A stretch of DNA of 64,000 nt. It comes from Beta vulgaris subsp. vulgaris. Lineage: Eukaryota > Streptophyta > Magnoliopsida > Caryophyllales > Amaranthaceae. The stretch is from the NCBI RefSeq assembly GCF_026745355.1, contig NC_079203.1, forward strand, positions 38,970,492-39,034,491. Reading direction: 5' to 3'. A program made the position numbers and the translations under genes. Each line of letters starts with the position of its first letter. The first letter of the stretch is position 1. The notes below the pieces were generated by a model that searched no databases, had not been told where the DNA came from, and saw only the letters and a program-made list of their open reading frames with translations. This document shows, one piece after another, positions 23,509-36,917 of the stretch.

Positions 23509-26500
23509 TACTTTTCGGGATTGAGTAATATTATGAAGAAAATTCCAGCGGTAAAAAATGAGTGATTTCCTGATCTCACTTCATTTGGACTTTGTAGATC
23601 TTGGACAGTCTTACTACCTCTTGTGGCAACTTGAATCATATATTATAATCGAAATTTGAAATTTTAACACATTAGAAAGAAGACATATTTCATTTGAATT
23701 TTATAGAAGTATAAAAATGTACTCCACTATGTTAATTTAATCAACTATAGTTGAGTGTATCTGTGACATGATCAAATCTGTCTACAGCACTAAAATAGTA
23801 ATATTTTTTTTTTTTTTTTGACGGAAAAATAGGGAGTAATATTTGATATTTGTATGCCGCCTGAAAATTTTAGGTTTTGTATATTTTTTTCGTTTTGAAT
23901 GTAATAAAGAAATATTTAATATCTTACAAATATTCATTTGTTGCATTTATAACGAAATAGAAAAAGTATTTGGTGTTCAAAAATTTCGACACACAAGTTT
24001 GGTGAATATATACTAACTATTTAAAACTTAATTGTTTTGGATATTCGATTAAATATTCGACATCGATCATTTATGGTGCGTTCTGTTCAACTTAAAAAAT
24101 TAAGTTTCAGGTCCAATAAGTTCAGATAAGTTCAGATAAGTTCATATAAGTTCAGATAAGTTGCAATAAGGTCTAATAAGTGCAATAAGTTCCAATAAGG
24201 TCTAATAAGGTCCAATAAGTTCAATCAGGTGCAATAAGTTCCAATCAGGTGCAATAAGTTCCAATCAGGTCTAATAAGGTCCAATAAGTTCCAATCAGGT
24301 CTAATAAGGTCCAATAAGGTCCAAATAGTCAATGTTTAATAAACATTTGTATTATTGTCCATATTTTGTTATTCATAATTTCATATCACTATTAGCGGAT
24401 TATGTTATTATTAGAATTTTAATTAAAGTACCACAATGATTATATAGTATTATACTTGTATTAGTGTCTATTATTTTATTAATTATTTGTATTATGTCTA
24501 TTATTTTATTTTTTATTTATTTATTATGTCTATTATTTTATTATTCATATTATATTAGCTGATTATGTTATTATTATAATTTTTTATTAAAGTACCACAA
24601 TGTATAGTATTATACTTGTATTATTGTCTATTATTTGATTATTCATATTGCTATTGAATAATATTATAATCATGGTCAAATAATTAAGGTTAACAATAAT
24701 AATAATAATTATAATTACAAATATTTGAGAGGTGTTGAAGCGACTGTGTTGAGAAGAAAGGAGAAGAAAGGAGAAGTAATGAGAAGAAATTTGAGAGGTG
24801 TTGAAGCTACTGTGACTTTGAACATTTTTTTCTCTTTCTTCTAGTAACATTCAAATAAATGAAAGGTGAAGAAAGCTGAAGAAATGAATGAAGGAGTTGT
24901 TGTTAGCAATAAATGTTCAGCTTATTTTCATTGATTAGGAAAAGGAGAATCAGGCCCATAATCAAGCCCTTTACAATGAAAGTTCACTGCCTTTTGCTCA
25001 GCTTAGATTAGTAACTACTAGTATTTTATAAAATTAATTTTTTGATTTTCTACTAGTGTTTTATAAAATTAAAACAACACTATTAGATATATTAGTGATG
25101 AAAGTTATGTATAGGCAAATATATAAATAGTAATTTTTTTGTTAAATTAATTATCATAAGAGATAATTAATAATCATTATTTTTTAAAGGACAATTATAA
25201 TAATTATTATTCCATAAAAAATTTTGAGGGGTAGTATTTACGTTAGTGGTAATATTTATGTTATTCATGGTCAATGTTTTTGTCTAATAAGGTCAAATAA
25301 GTTTCAATCAGGTTCAATAAGGTCTAATAAGTTTCAATCAGGTCCAATAAGGTCTAATAAGTTTCAATCAGGGTCAATAAGTTCCAATAAGGTCCAATAA
25401 GGTCAATCAGGTTCAATCAGGTCCAATAAGTTCCAATCAGGTTCCAATCAGGTCCAATAAGTTGAATCAGGTCCAATCAGGTCCAATCAGGTTTAATAAG
25501 TTCCAATAAGTTCAGTTCAGGTTCAATAAGTTTAGTTCAGATAAGTTCCAATAAGTTCAGGTCCAATAAGTTGAATAGAACGCACCCTTAGCCTATTAAC
25601 AATATTCGATTTGGTTTTCGATAGTGAAGTTTCGGATGGATTATCCATATATCCGAATTAAATATTTGGGGTTTCAAATAGTTTTATAAGCCTAATTATA
25701 ACTCATTATGTAGCAAAATTCCTTGGTTTTGCAACCAATCTCATTTGTTAAAAAAAAAAAGTAGCAAATATTATGAGAAGAAAAAGTGTAAACTAATTTT
25801 TGTATTTTACAATGATTATATCATATTAGTTTGACCATTCATAAATTTAGAAAATATTTGTCATAATATATACTTAATGCGATATATTATTCGTGGAAAA
25901 GGAATATTTTCCAGGATTTATCCATGAAACCTAAAGCAAGATCTTGATCGGCGGAGTTCAAAGTTGATGGCTTGGACACACAGTAGCATGATAAATTCAG
26001 CAGGTTGGGAGGGTGTTTTTATGCAAAAAACTGACTGTATTAATTGGAAGTCCATTTTAAAAAACTGTAAACGTTCCTTTTTTTTTTTTTTAACGAATTC
26101 TTTCTAGATTGCAATAATTTCAAACTTTCCATTTATCTTCTTTTTCTTCATCCTCTAGTAATAATTTAAAGAATCTTTACACTATGAAATTGTTTTTATG
26201 TTTTCTTTTTAGCTCTAGATTAATTATGTTATTATCTCTTTAATTATTCATTCAATCTTAAAACTAATTGTCACCTTTTTATAAAGGTAAGATGAAGTCC
26301 CTTGCAAGAAAGGGGGAAAATTAGAGATCCCTCCTTGTAAGGGTTGAGACTCGATCCCATCTATGTGGGATCGGAAGTGATGCCGGCCAATACCATTAGG
26401 ATATCACATGTTGCTAAAAAAAACTAATTGTCACATTCCCTCTTTACTATTATAAATTATTTTTTAAACCCAGACTATGTCCCCATAACTATAATTTTTA

Positions 26501-29500
26501 TTTATTATTATCTTACATTGAAATCATAACACCAAATATTACTTGATTTAGTGATTAAGACATTAATATAGTAACTTGAATTCATGGGGTCAAATCTAAT
26601 ATGAACATCTTTTAATATATTAGTAATAGCCATATATGCACGTGATGCGTGCATCAACAACCTTATGTAGGAATGGGCATATAGTTTTTTTAATCTAAAA
26701 TTAATTTGGTAGTGATTTAAACTCTTGAGGTTTTTTGTAGATATTATTATTTTTTTGAAAGGTGACCAATTTTTAATTGTTAGAAAATTTTGGTTGAGAT
26801 TTAATAATTCCTTGTTAGCGATTTCAATATATTCCTTTAATGATCGTAAATGTTAATAAACCATATTGTTTGAACTTTGTAAATACGAAATATTATGTTA
26901 TCATGTTGTCTGGATATATCACTAACTTTTTTTAATTGAAGATTCTAATTAATTTCGTGAATTGATCGTATCAATCTAGTCAATTTATTAGTGGTGATTG
27001 CATATTTCATTTTTGACTTATTTCATATGACAAGTTGCATTGATTCTCATTTTTAGATTTTTTATAAAAAGAAAACTTTGTTTTAACTAATTAGAGGGTA
27101 TTCTAGTCATTTTAAAGTGGGACACTACATCTCCTCTCTTGGCTTATACTTTAATAAAGATAGATACTCTCTCTGTTTTTTATTAGATGAAAATTTTATT
27201 ATTTTGATTCACTTATAAAAAAGATAAATATTTCATTTAAAAAAATAGAGGTAATATATACTAGGACATATACTTTAATTAATTACCATGTTTTGGTAAT
27301 GGATCTTTACCCTTCCTTAAATTACTTTATCACTAATCATTACAAAATTAAGCTACTTTATTACTTTTTCTAAATGAAGTTATAGTACCAGGAAACTCAA
27401 ACATTATTTTAAAATTTGCTGCAATTTATTACTCCCTTTTTAAAATGTTGCTATATTTGCTTTTTCACAGTTTATGAGATGCAACTTCAAACATCAATAT
27501 CTTGAGTTACATATACGAAAAAATTATAAATATTATATATTTGGAAAATACGAATTGAGACAAATCAAACAAGATTCAACATGACTGATTTTCTTATGTA
27601 TATGGAGTAAAAGATAGTCAAAATTATGATATGAGTAGTGCCTACGTTCAAAATGTAGTAACAATTTTGAGACGGAGGTAGCATAATGGAAGAACATTGC
27701 TTTTAGCTACTGTGTAAACTAGTACTAATAAGTAAGTAATGATAAATTGTGTAAAACAAATTACTCTACTTTTTACTGTAGATTCTTTAGCAATATCTCG
27801 ATGTTAATTGAGTAAAGACAAAAAGTAGTATTTCTCTAAAAATTAAGATCATCTAGTTTTCACAATTTTGAACATATATTATTAACCAATGTTTTTTTTT
27901 AAAGAAAAATATGTCTAATTTAAAGGTTTTAGAATTTGAGAAAAAAAACTTTCGATGTGATTTGAAACATTAGCTATTAAGAACTTGACAAAGTATGAAA
28001 AGAAAAAAAAATTCTTTAGGTGACAATGACCCAAAGAGTTGTTTTAAAGTTACACACTTACACTTAAAAAGATACTCCACTTCACTAATTATATGTGTTG
28101 TGATGCGAATCACACCGTCTAGGTCCCAGCCAAAAATATAAAGAAGGTCAGGTCAATTATTTACGTACAGAATACTTCATAGTCTATTTAAAGAACCTTT
28201 ATTTCCAATATCAGATTAAATAAGTGAGTTAGTGGTACGTTGTTGTCCAGTCTCTTAGACTATTTCTTTTCCTTGACTAAGTTTCATATTCTTTGAGAAT
28301 TTTTCCATGGATCCAGGTAATTATTAAATAGGATTTAAGTTTTCTTTAATAGAATTTTAATTAATTATGTTAGCTAATTACAAGTCGCGTTGGTTACGAA
28401 ATTGTTAATACTATTCATTTTTCATGACTATATTATTTTATTTGTCTATGTAAAAGTAATTGTCACGTCGTAGTAGTGTTATAGTAATTGAAGATATCAT
28501 TTGATTTATAAAATTATGTTTATAATAGTTGTGTAAAGTTTTTTTTTATCATCTCTCCATCAGTTTTAGTCTAAGTTAATGTCTAATGCTGGGAGTAAAG
28601 ATCGAACCCCTGACCTCAGGGGCCAAGGGGAGGGTTCTATCTACTTGAGCTAACTCCTATCCTTATTTCTAGTATATATTTCATTGTCATATTTTGATTT
28701 TTGACCATGCTTCACATTTGTGGTGATTATTTCTTGCTTAAGAGCGAAAATTAGTAATTCTGACTTTCAATTGTGTGTTTATATAACAAATTAAGCAGGA
28801 CATAATTAATAACTTTCCGACTGGTGGTGGATTTGATCAGCAAACAATTTCATGGTATCAAAACTGCCCCCCACAGCCACAACAGCCTTGTATCTCGGCG
28901 ACAATTGATTCGCAATCATCCATATGTGGTATGATATACGAAATGATAAATTCATGCACTACCTTAGTATGTCTTAATCTTGAATTATGCATAATGTAGC
29001 ATATATGATCATCTTTTTGGAAATTCAAGGGACTTTGTAACAAACTTATGTTATAAAACACTATATAACATTCCAATTCTATATTGAAATATAAACTTGT
29101 GCAGCTGGAAGTCCAACCTCAACTCTTATTAAGCCGAAAGCAGGAGACAATCAAGGAAGTGGCTCCTCAGAAGATGATGATGGAGAGACGGAAGCCGGTC
29201 AGTGTGAGCAGAGTGATGATCCTACTGATGTAAAGCGCATGCGAAGGTATATATATATATATATATAACTTTTATCGTTGTATATTTATTCTCATTAGTA
29301 ACCCCATATATGCATGATCAATAACCTCATATATGCTAATCAGTAACCCTCGTTGCGACGTTGCACCATCAACAAATAGTGTAACACATAAAGAGTTTGT
29401 GTATGTATATGTGTATACTTCTTATGCTAATAATAACGTGAAAATCATACACGCAAGTATATGTTTACACAATGAAAGTAACACATTAGCATATTGTAAA

Positions 29501-30634
29501 TATTTCAGGATGGTTTCAAATAGGGAGTCTGCTCGCCGTTCTAGAAGACGGAAGCAAGCACATCTACTACAATTGGAAGTGGAGGTGACATTATATGCAT
29601 CACAATTTAGTAAAATTATAGGGTCTGTTCAATTCATACATGTAATTAGTAACTTAATTATATCATCATCTGATTGAAATTACAGAGGTCGGTCCGAGCT
29701 GTTTAGTTTGTAGCAGGGTTAACCCTGTTTCTGCATCATTTTACTCGTAGTTTCATTATATAAGGAAATATAATGTAAATTTTAGCCATTATCATATTAT
29801 AGAGGAGATAAATAATAACCTTGAATATATGAAGAGATTAATAAATGTTGTGTTTCACAGGTTGAACAACTTGGTGTAGAGAATACTACGCTTTTTAAGC
29901 AGTTGGATGAGGCAGCTCAGCAGCTCAGAGAAGCCACAACAAACAACCGTGTGCTTAAGTCAGATGTTGAAGCTTTAAGAGCTAAGGTAAAGGATATTGA
30001 ACTTCTTAACGACCGTTTTCATTTTTTTTCTTTTGAGATTTGAGTATTCTTGACATTCGAAACCAGAAATATGGAAACTAGAAAATGTGGTTTGCAATTT
30101 TTGTTAGCTTTCATGATTAGTGTAATTAGTATAGTATGACTATTTTTAAGTTGATCATGCAGCCCGTCATAACAATTAACAGTAGCTATGCTTGGTGAAT
30201 GTAATTTCCTCTCCTATGCTTGGTGAATGTAGCTAACGCATTGTTATTGAACCACAAATTATTTGCGTTTTTATTTGTTGATTTACTTGTCTTTATTATT
30301 GTATCCGTCATAACAGTAATAATGTTACATGAATATGCAGGTGAAATTAGCTGAAGACAGGGTCACTCGAGGCCCTCTAAACCAGCTTTTTCAGAATGCT
30401 ACTTTGGGTTCATCTTCGATGGCAGCTAATATCCAAAACCTATCTCGGGTAGCGAATATCTCCCCAGCAATGATGGTGCAAGGGCAAGAGGCTGCGTCTT
30501 TCGATGGGACGTTTTCATGGCAGAATTCGAACGATAATAGCATGGATCATGTGTTGCATGGCAATGCTAGGAGTGGGCTAGTTAGTGATAGTACAGGTAG
30601 TGGCGTTAGCTGTGTGACTGGAATGTGGCGTTAA
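22441..30634 (+). CDS. bZIP9: bZIP transcription factor, group C, bZIP9-like (six exons)
   Basis: DNA-binding basic leucine zipper factor expected in the nucleus. Modelled exons: 22441-22713, 28799-28928, 29105-29246, 29509-29584, 29861-29986 and 30341-30634. Phases join cleanly and all introns are GT/AG, giving 346 residues; an in-frame ATG at 22429 would add four. Exon 1 has [13 protein letters not shown], a group C N-terminal motif, then a His-rich stretch. Exon 3 has [14 protein letters not shown] and KRMRR. Exon 4 has the basic region [14 protein letters not shown] with Asn186 and Arg194 in the N-x7-R arrangement. The zipper follows with Leu204, 211 and 218, then Ala at 225 and 232, then Leu239 and 246. 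The C-terminus is [10 protein letters not shown]. Order and motifs match plant bZIP9 (BZO2H2), which in Arabidopsis heterodimerises with group S1 factors in sugar and amino-acid signalling; that role is inferred. The 6.1-kb first intron is unusual. Confidence 0.9.
22922..23101 (+). mobile_element. tRNA-derived SINE
   Basis: Box A-like TGGCATAGTGG and box B-like GGGAGTTTGATCCTC near the 5' end, then a body ending GGTTTATACC and an A tail of about 10. AGACCTAA repeats on both sides (22914-22921, 23102-23109). 180 bp, the usual SINE size. Confidence 0.85.
24074..25587. mobile_element. Harbinger-like non-autonomous element rich in short direct repeats
   Basis: Left end TGGTGCGTTCTGTTCAACTT and right end (minus strand) GGGTGCGTTCTATTCAACTT match at 18 of 20 positions, and TTA flanks both sides (24071-24073, 25588-25590). 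A TWA target and a G-rich start fit PIF/Harbinger. Blocks at about 24110-24330 and 25280-25575 consist of 10-12 bp units of the type GGTCCAATAAGTTCCAATCA, all in the same orientation. The AT-rich middle holds a direct duplication of about 165 bp (GATTATGTTATTATTA at 24400 and 24563). No transposase. Confidence 0.75.
26275..26420 (+). mobile_element. SINE-like retroposon
   Basis: AAACTAATTGTCAC lies on both sides (about 26261-26274 and 26421-26434), a 14-bp target duplication. The insert of about 146 bp ends in an A run and has a box B-like GGGTTGAGACTCGATCCC. No protein coding. Confidence 0.8.
27432..27681. mobile_element. Diverged Stowaway MITE
   Basis: CTCCCTTTTTAAAATGTTG on the left pairs imperfectly with CAATTTTGAGACGGAGGTAG on the right. 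TA precedes the left end; the right flank is CA, a decayed TA. 250 bp. Confidence 0.65.
28538..28665 (-). mobile_element. SINE-like fragment
   Basis: The minus strand reads TTAGCTCAAGTAGATAG (box A-like), then GGGGTTCGATCTTTAC (box B-like), and ends in an A run (T run at about 28536-28544). No clear target duplication seen. Confidence 0.5.
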
Positions 30635-31343
30635 GACTTGAGAGTCTGGATTTCAGAATGTATATCTAAGTACTCCTAGATGGTTTTTGTGTTCTAGGGA
30701 GGTCATAGTCTCATAGAGAGAGGTAAGTTTAAGGGGTTTAATAAGGTTTATAAGTTAAGCTAGTTGATATTGTTGCTGCTGTTACAAGTTTCCTCTAATT
30801 TTACTGTAATCTTATGTACTAGTGTAAGAGGTTTGAAATCAGGAGAGTCAATATATTTATTGTTCACTTTGCTGATTATAAAATGTGAATCAGTTTAGGA
30901 AGACCGGCCAGTGTAGATGAGATAGCCCTTGTATTTCTATTGGTATGGATCCCTAAATGTTTTTTACTTCAAATACAATTAAAAAATTAGAAATTGTATA
31001 TATAGGCTTTAATTCCATGACCTCAAGTTCACTTACTAAAGTCTTAATCACTAGATCAAGTTGTATTAGTGTTATCATTTTAAAGTACATATTAATAAAA
31101 TGAAAATTTTCCTTACCCGGAGCATATCCATGGCCTAATAACTAATTAATTATATGAAAGCGAGGGACCAAAATTTTCTAAATTAAACCATAATCATCCT
31201 TAAACAAACAATCTTTATTGTATGATAACTGGATGTGTGAAAAAGTATACTATCAAGGGGATAATGGATATCACACAGGTTAGTTGAACTCTTCAGTTTA
31301 CCTCAGATACGGATATTAAATTAGTAATACTAACAAGGGTAAC
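30635..31343. other. 3' flank of the bZIP gene and spacer
   Basis: The stop TAA at 30632-30634 is followed by an AT-rich 3' region; the poly(A) site is probably within the first 250 bp, but no perfect AATAAA is placed well. Nothing else recognised. Confidence 0.4.
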
Positions 31344-31378
31344 CTATATCAGATCTTCAATACTCTTAAGGCAAATAC

Positions 31379-31517
31379 ACTTCCACTTCAATGGTCCTCT
31401 CGTACTAGAGAAAGGTCCTCTCAATGCTCTAACGCCCACACCGGATATGGACCAAACTGTCTCACGACGTTCTGAACCCAGCTCATTGTACTGCTTTAAT
31501 GGGCGAACAGCCCAACT
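31379..31517 (-). pseudogene. Nuclear copy of organellar large-subunit rRNA fragment
   Basis: The plus strand is the complement of a conserved bacterial-type 23S rRNA segment. It includes GGTCCTCTCGTACTAG, AACGCCCACACCGGATATGG, CTGTCTCACGACGTTCTGAA and TTTAATGGGCGAACAGCC. Only about 140 bp is present, with changes such as AGCTCATTGTACTGC, so it is a dead plastid or mitochondrial insert. I cannot tell which organelle. The next 150 bp may also come from it but were not recognised. Confidence 0.85.
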
Positions 31518-31525
31518 CGGGTTCA

Positions 31526-32714
31526 AATACCCACGGATTCGCTGTTTGCTTACTGGCTTCATATAATTCCGAAAACACTAGTTTTCTCGAAGCCTCTTGT
31601 TCATATCTCTCATCAAAAGGTGCTATTCGATAATGTCTATCTAGCAGACTCCCCGCTAACCCGAGCGAACATTCTTAAGCATTATCATAAAAAATCATAA
31701 AAAAGCAGAGTCTCACACTTAGTTGTGTACTCATGTTTGACACAAGTATTCGAGTCCGAGTTACATAAGATATTATTAAAACTTTAAAACCTAATACTTA
31801 CATTTAAAATACCAAAAATTATTGTTCAAGTATCATACAAACAAATTATACATAATAATAATATGGACTTTGGGAAACATGTCCCATATATGCTGATAAA
31901 CAGATTGGTTGTATCAACTAAATTGTTTCAACTTCACTTACCTAATTCTTCAAAATGCACAAAGATGATGGTTCCTCAAAACACATCAAAATTTGCCCAC
32001 AAATAATTGCACTCCCTTGAATCACTAAATTATACATTAGCGATTCTGAATTATGGATTTTACTTATTCCACACAAGAGAAGAAGCAGAGTATGACAAGA
32101 ACTGTTTTGATGGGAAAATAGGAAAAAAGAAGTCGATTAGTTTGTTTTTGATGGGCAGTAATGAGTTGGTTGGTAAGGCAATAGATGGGTATTATTTTAG
32201 GTTAACTATGATATATTTTCGTGGTTAGTACAATTACCTTGTTTTGAAGGGAAATAGGCAGACTTAACAGAATAAGACACTCAGAATGTCAGTTTTAAGG
32301 AGTGATTAGAAGTTGAAGTTCATTTGTGATAATTTAAAATACAGAGCCACCGTTGCAATGCCTAGATGGTGCACACGTTTGTACGTAGAGCATGGTGCGC
32401 AAATGCTCATGGCTAACAAGCCAAATGTACATGAATAACAAGTCAAATGAACACATATACAAGGCTAACAAGCCAAATGAATATATGTACATCTCTGCTA
32501 GTACATGTTTATTGGCGTTGATCTTTATGTTCATAATCTAGTGCTTGATGTTTATCGTGCATTCGTGTGTATGGTGCTCATCCTACGGACGTGTGTATGT
32601 ACTAATTTGCACCACCATTGATAAAATCCCTTATAAATCCAGTTATTAAAGTACTTTGAGGTTTTATTTGGATTTTGTAACATTTTTTTTATATTCGATA
32701 ATATTACAAAATTA
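31526..32714. other. Spacer without a recognised gene
   Basis: No domain-bearing frame. Around 32400-32480 the words AACAAGCCAAATGTACATGAA and AACAAGTCAAATGAACA recur in variants three times. Confidence 0.4.
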
Positions 32715-32750
32715 CACTACCCCTGACTCGAAATCCTGGATCCGCCCCTG
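32715..32750. repeat. Right-end fragment of the CAGGGGCGGA hAT family
   Basis: AAATCCTGGATCCGCCCCTG at the end of this stretch is the same as the right terminus at 21613-21632. The left partner was not found, so this is a partial copy. Confidence 0.55.
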
Positions 32751-34046
32751 TATAAACAAGCAAAAAATTTAATCATACAAATTGTTGTGGGTGTAGAAAT
32801 CAGATAGTCGCTGAGTTGTTACACCAAATGACTTGCTTAATTGCTTTTGTAATTTGAGGTTGATGGAAGACTACATCATTAGCATCACAGTCTCACAAAC
32901 CATCATTCTAAGGCTTGAATATATAAGAGCCCTTCTTTCGGGTGATCCCACTGGAAAACTTAATTTAGCATTTAGGTTTAGACAAGTAGAGAGATAAGAA
33001 AATGTTAGGAGTCCCTTAAAAAGAAAGAACATGTTGGGAGTCAATTTCCTATTAGGATATTATTTAGGATTATAGTATGATTTACATTAGGACTTGATCT
33101 TTTAGGATGTTTAAATTAATTTTGTGATTAATGAGAACATAACTTGAATTGATCAAACATAACATGCTATAAAGAGTCAGAGATCTAAAACCCTAAAATA
33201 AATCTTTGAAACTGAAATACAAACCAAAATAACAAAAACACAAACCTTCCATCCTACCACCTATCACCTCCACCACTCAACCAATATAGCCTAGCCACTT
33301 CGAGCTACAATCGAGGCCCTAGACGAGTCGTGATGACAGAATCAGGTGAGACTAGCAAAACCAAAACCCATCTCATATATTCTTTTGGCATCTGATGACA
33401 ATCCCGGGAATCTCATCATCCCGATTATCAATTAAAAGGAGACAACTTTGATTAGTGGCCGCGTGCAATTCACAATTCATTGAACGCCAAACAGAAACTC
33501 AAATCCATTCATGCCACAATACCTAAACCAACAAACCTTGACAAACAAATATTTTATTTTAGGTTCATTCTTTACAATTTCTTCAATCCGGACCAATTAG
33601 AGTGGGGTATGGGTATTAGTAATCATAGGGTACTTCAATGGGGAGAAACGATTTTGTATTTCAGGCTTTCAACAAGTAAGGACTTATTTTCTAGATTGAG
33701 TGTTAATATTGATGATGATAAAGGTATTTAACTTACTTAAGCTAAAGGGGAAGGAATGATCCTCCTTTAGCTTACCCAACATTCCCAAATACCTTTAGGT
33801 GCCGACGGTAAAATACGGTACTGTTTTGCTATGTTTTGAGGGACCCAACTGATTTTTAAAAATCAAAATCCATAACATCTACGAATTCTTCAAAATCCAT
33901 GACATTTACGAAATTTTCAAATTTCAAATTATGTTTCAAATTGACTATTATTCATTTGATTCTTTTTCAGTTTACTTAACCTAATGTTGGTTCAAATTAT
34001 TAGTTTGTTTATTCGAGTTATTTACTCCCAAATTAAGTATATGTTC

Positions 34047-34048
<2 letters not shown>
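32751..34048. other. Spacer; possible LTR-like stretch
   Basis: From 33032 the sequence TGTTGGGAGTCAATTTCC, followed by GCTATAAAGAGTC at about 33169, resembles the start and TATA region of a short LTR. No second LTR, primer site or duplication was found, so it is not called as an element. No gene recognised. Confidence 0.3.

Positions 34049-34105
<57 letters not shown>
34049..34105. repeat. (TA)n microsatellite
   Basis: About 28 uninterrupted TA dinucleotides. Confidence 0.95.
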
Positions 34106-34108
<3 letters not shown>

Positions 34109-34155
34109 CTTAATGAACAAATATGATTCTTCATCAATGAACAACATAAAACCTA

Positions 34156-35107
34156 CGGAAAATTCCTGAGGTATCCTTGAGGTTTGACGTAATTCTCAAA
34201 TTGTCCCTTACATTTAGGGAATTTCTTGTATACCCCTCAACTTTGACTTTGTGCTTGAAATACTCTTACTATTGACAGCGCCTTGAAGAACATTAGGGTT
34301 TTCTCTCTCCTCCTACCATCCTCCATTGATGAACCTCTAAGCCTTTTCTCTCCTCTCCCACCATCTTCCATGTTATTTTCTTGAATTTTTTAGATACATT
34401 TATGCCACTATTTTTTAATATTAGTTAGATTTTGTTGTTAATAGAGATTTTTAATCAAATTATGAACTAACAAAATGAAATCAGATTATGGTTTGTGAAA
34501 TAAATTCAAAACTTCTTCCCACAATTTCTTACAGCGATGGAGCCACAATAGCGGGCGGAAGGTGGCCCGGATAGACGGAGAAGGGCAGGGAGAATTAAGG
34601 GGGTTGGTCTTCGACCTACTATTTGCGGATGCGTTTGCTAGTGGTTGATGCTTGCAACCACCACTAGCAGTTGATGCTGGTGAGTGTCGCTGCTGAGGAC
34701 ACAGTGCTTGCAACCCTTCGTGGTTGTTGGCTAGAATTTGGCCATAGTTTCCGAACCATTAAGCTCCCAACTTGGATTCAATAGGGTTTAATATAGTTTA
34801 AACAAAAAACATTCTTTTGTTTTAATGAATAGTTTTCTTCTGTGCATGATTATCAGTTTCCAATTCTGCAAATAACAATTAATGAAGATTGGGAAAAGAG
34901 AGAGATCATGGAGGTCAGGAGAGAGAAAAATCTTAGAGATTCATCAATGGAGGATGTTGGGGGGGAACCTAACAACATTAGAGCGCAGTCAATAGTAAGG
35001 GTATTTTGAGCCCAAAGTCAAAGTTCAGGGGTATCTGAGGTTTTCCCAAATGTGAGGAGCAATTTAAGAATTACATCAAACCTCAGGAGTACCTCAGGCA
35101 TATTTCC
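34156..35107. mobile_element. Non-autonomous Mutator-like element with about 150-bp TIRs
   Basis: The left arm (TTCCTGAGGTATCC, TTGAGGTTTGACGTAATT, ACTTTGACTTTGTGC) is matched by the reverse complement of the right arm (GCCTGAGGTACTCC, TGAGGTTTGATGTAATT, ACTTTGACTTTGGGC) over about 150 bp. Flanks TAAAACCTA (34147-34155) and TAAAATCTA (35108-35116) match at 8 of 9. The GC-richer core (34530-34730) may be captured sequence but has no recognised product. Confidence 0.85.
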
Positions 35108-35267
35108 TAAAATCTATAATGAATATTCCAATTGACTAATTGTATAAATATCCAAAAAGCAGTACAAATTGGTAAATTCAAAATACAATATGTATGCAAA
35201 GGCAGAATTGTAAACAAAATAATACAGTATATCCCATGTGATATAGGGTCTGAAAAACATCTATTTG

Positions 35268-35376
35268 CTAACTAATTAGTTGCTTCTGAACTTCCTCCCT
35301 TTTCAATTAATTTGTTTTGTGAGATCTCGACACCATAACGTATCCTTAGCTGTCTGATCTTATCAAACTGAATTGA
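35268..35376 (-). other. Exon-like open frame of unknown family
   Basis: After an acceptor-like CAATTCAG on the minus strand, the frame FDKIRQLRIRYGVEISQ runs to a TAG with a hydrophilic tail (IEKGGSSEATN). A second exon-like piece on the same strand (about 36553-36430) reads MKTTLRFDVPMNEGESSEV and ends near a GTAATG. They could be exons of one small gene or transposon remnant with microsatellites and a MITE between them. I do not recognise the family. Confidence 0.3.
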
Positions 35377-35504
35377 TACCAGAAAGAAAAGAGCAATAAT
35401 TAAAACAAAATTCTTCAAGTTTAAAATGCAACGAACATAATTTTTCAGAAACACAATATCAAACACATTTAAACAATACAATGAACATGTTCATAGACAC
35501 AAGA

Positions 35505-35507
<3 letters not shown>

Positions 35508-35595
<88 letters not shown>
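35508..35595. repeat. (AT)n microsatellite
   Basis: About 88 bp of almost pure AT repeat directly left of the Stowaway MITE. Confidence 0.95.
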
Positions 35596-36909
<1,314 letters not shown>

Positions 36910-36917
36910 ACAGCTGG

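Larger units (their letters stand above)
22714..28798 (+). other. First intron of the bZIP9-like gene, about 6.1 kb
   Basis: It starts CAG|GT after codon 91 and ends TTAAGCAG before codon 92, phase 0. It contains a SINE at 22922, a T tract of about 31 bases at 23477, a Harbinger-like element at 24074, a SINE at 26275, a Stowaway at 27432 and a SINE-like piece at 28538. No other coding region was found in it. A short ATGGATCCAG followed by GTAATT at about 28306 looks like a mini-exon, but joining it to exon 2 gives an immediate stop. Confidence 0.8.

Noticed and set aside
24074..25587. CRISPR-like or satellite array
   Set aside because: The short repeats are degenerate, lack unique spacers, and lie inside a bounded plant DNA transposon.
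28306..28315. Possible mini-exon ATGGATCCAG before GTAATT
   Set aside because: Joining it to the exon at 28799 gives a stop after three codons, whereas exon 1 at 22441-22713 joins in phase and supplies the expected group C N-terminal motif. An alternative transcript start there is not excluded.
31379..31517. Functional rRNA gene
   Set aside because: Only about 140 bp of an LSU rRNA with substitutions in normally invariant positions.
33032..33330. TRIM or solo LTR starting TGTTGGGAGTC
   Set aside because: No partner LTR, primer site or target duplication could be found; noted only in the spacer entry.
33984..34169. Ile/Tyr repeat open frame
   Set aside because: It is a translated (TA)n microsatellite.
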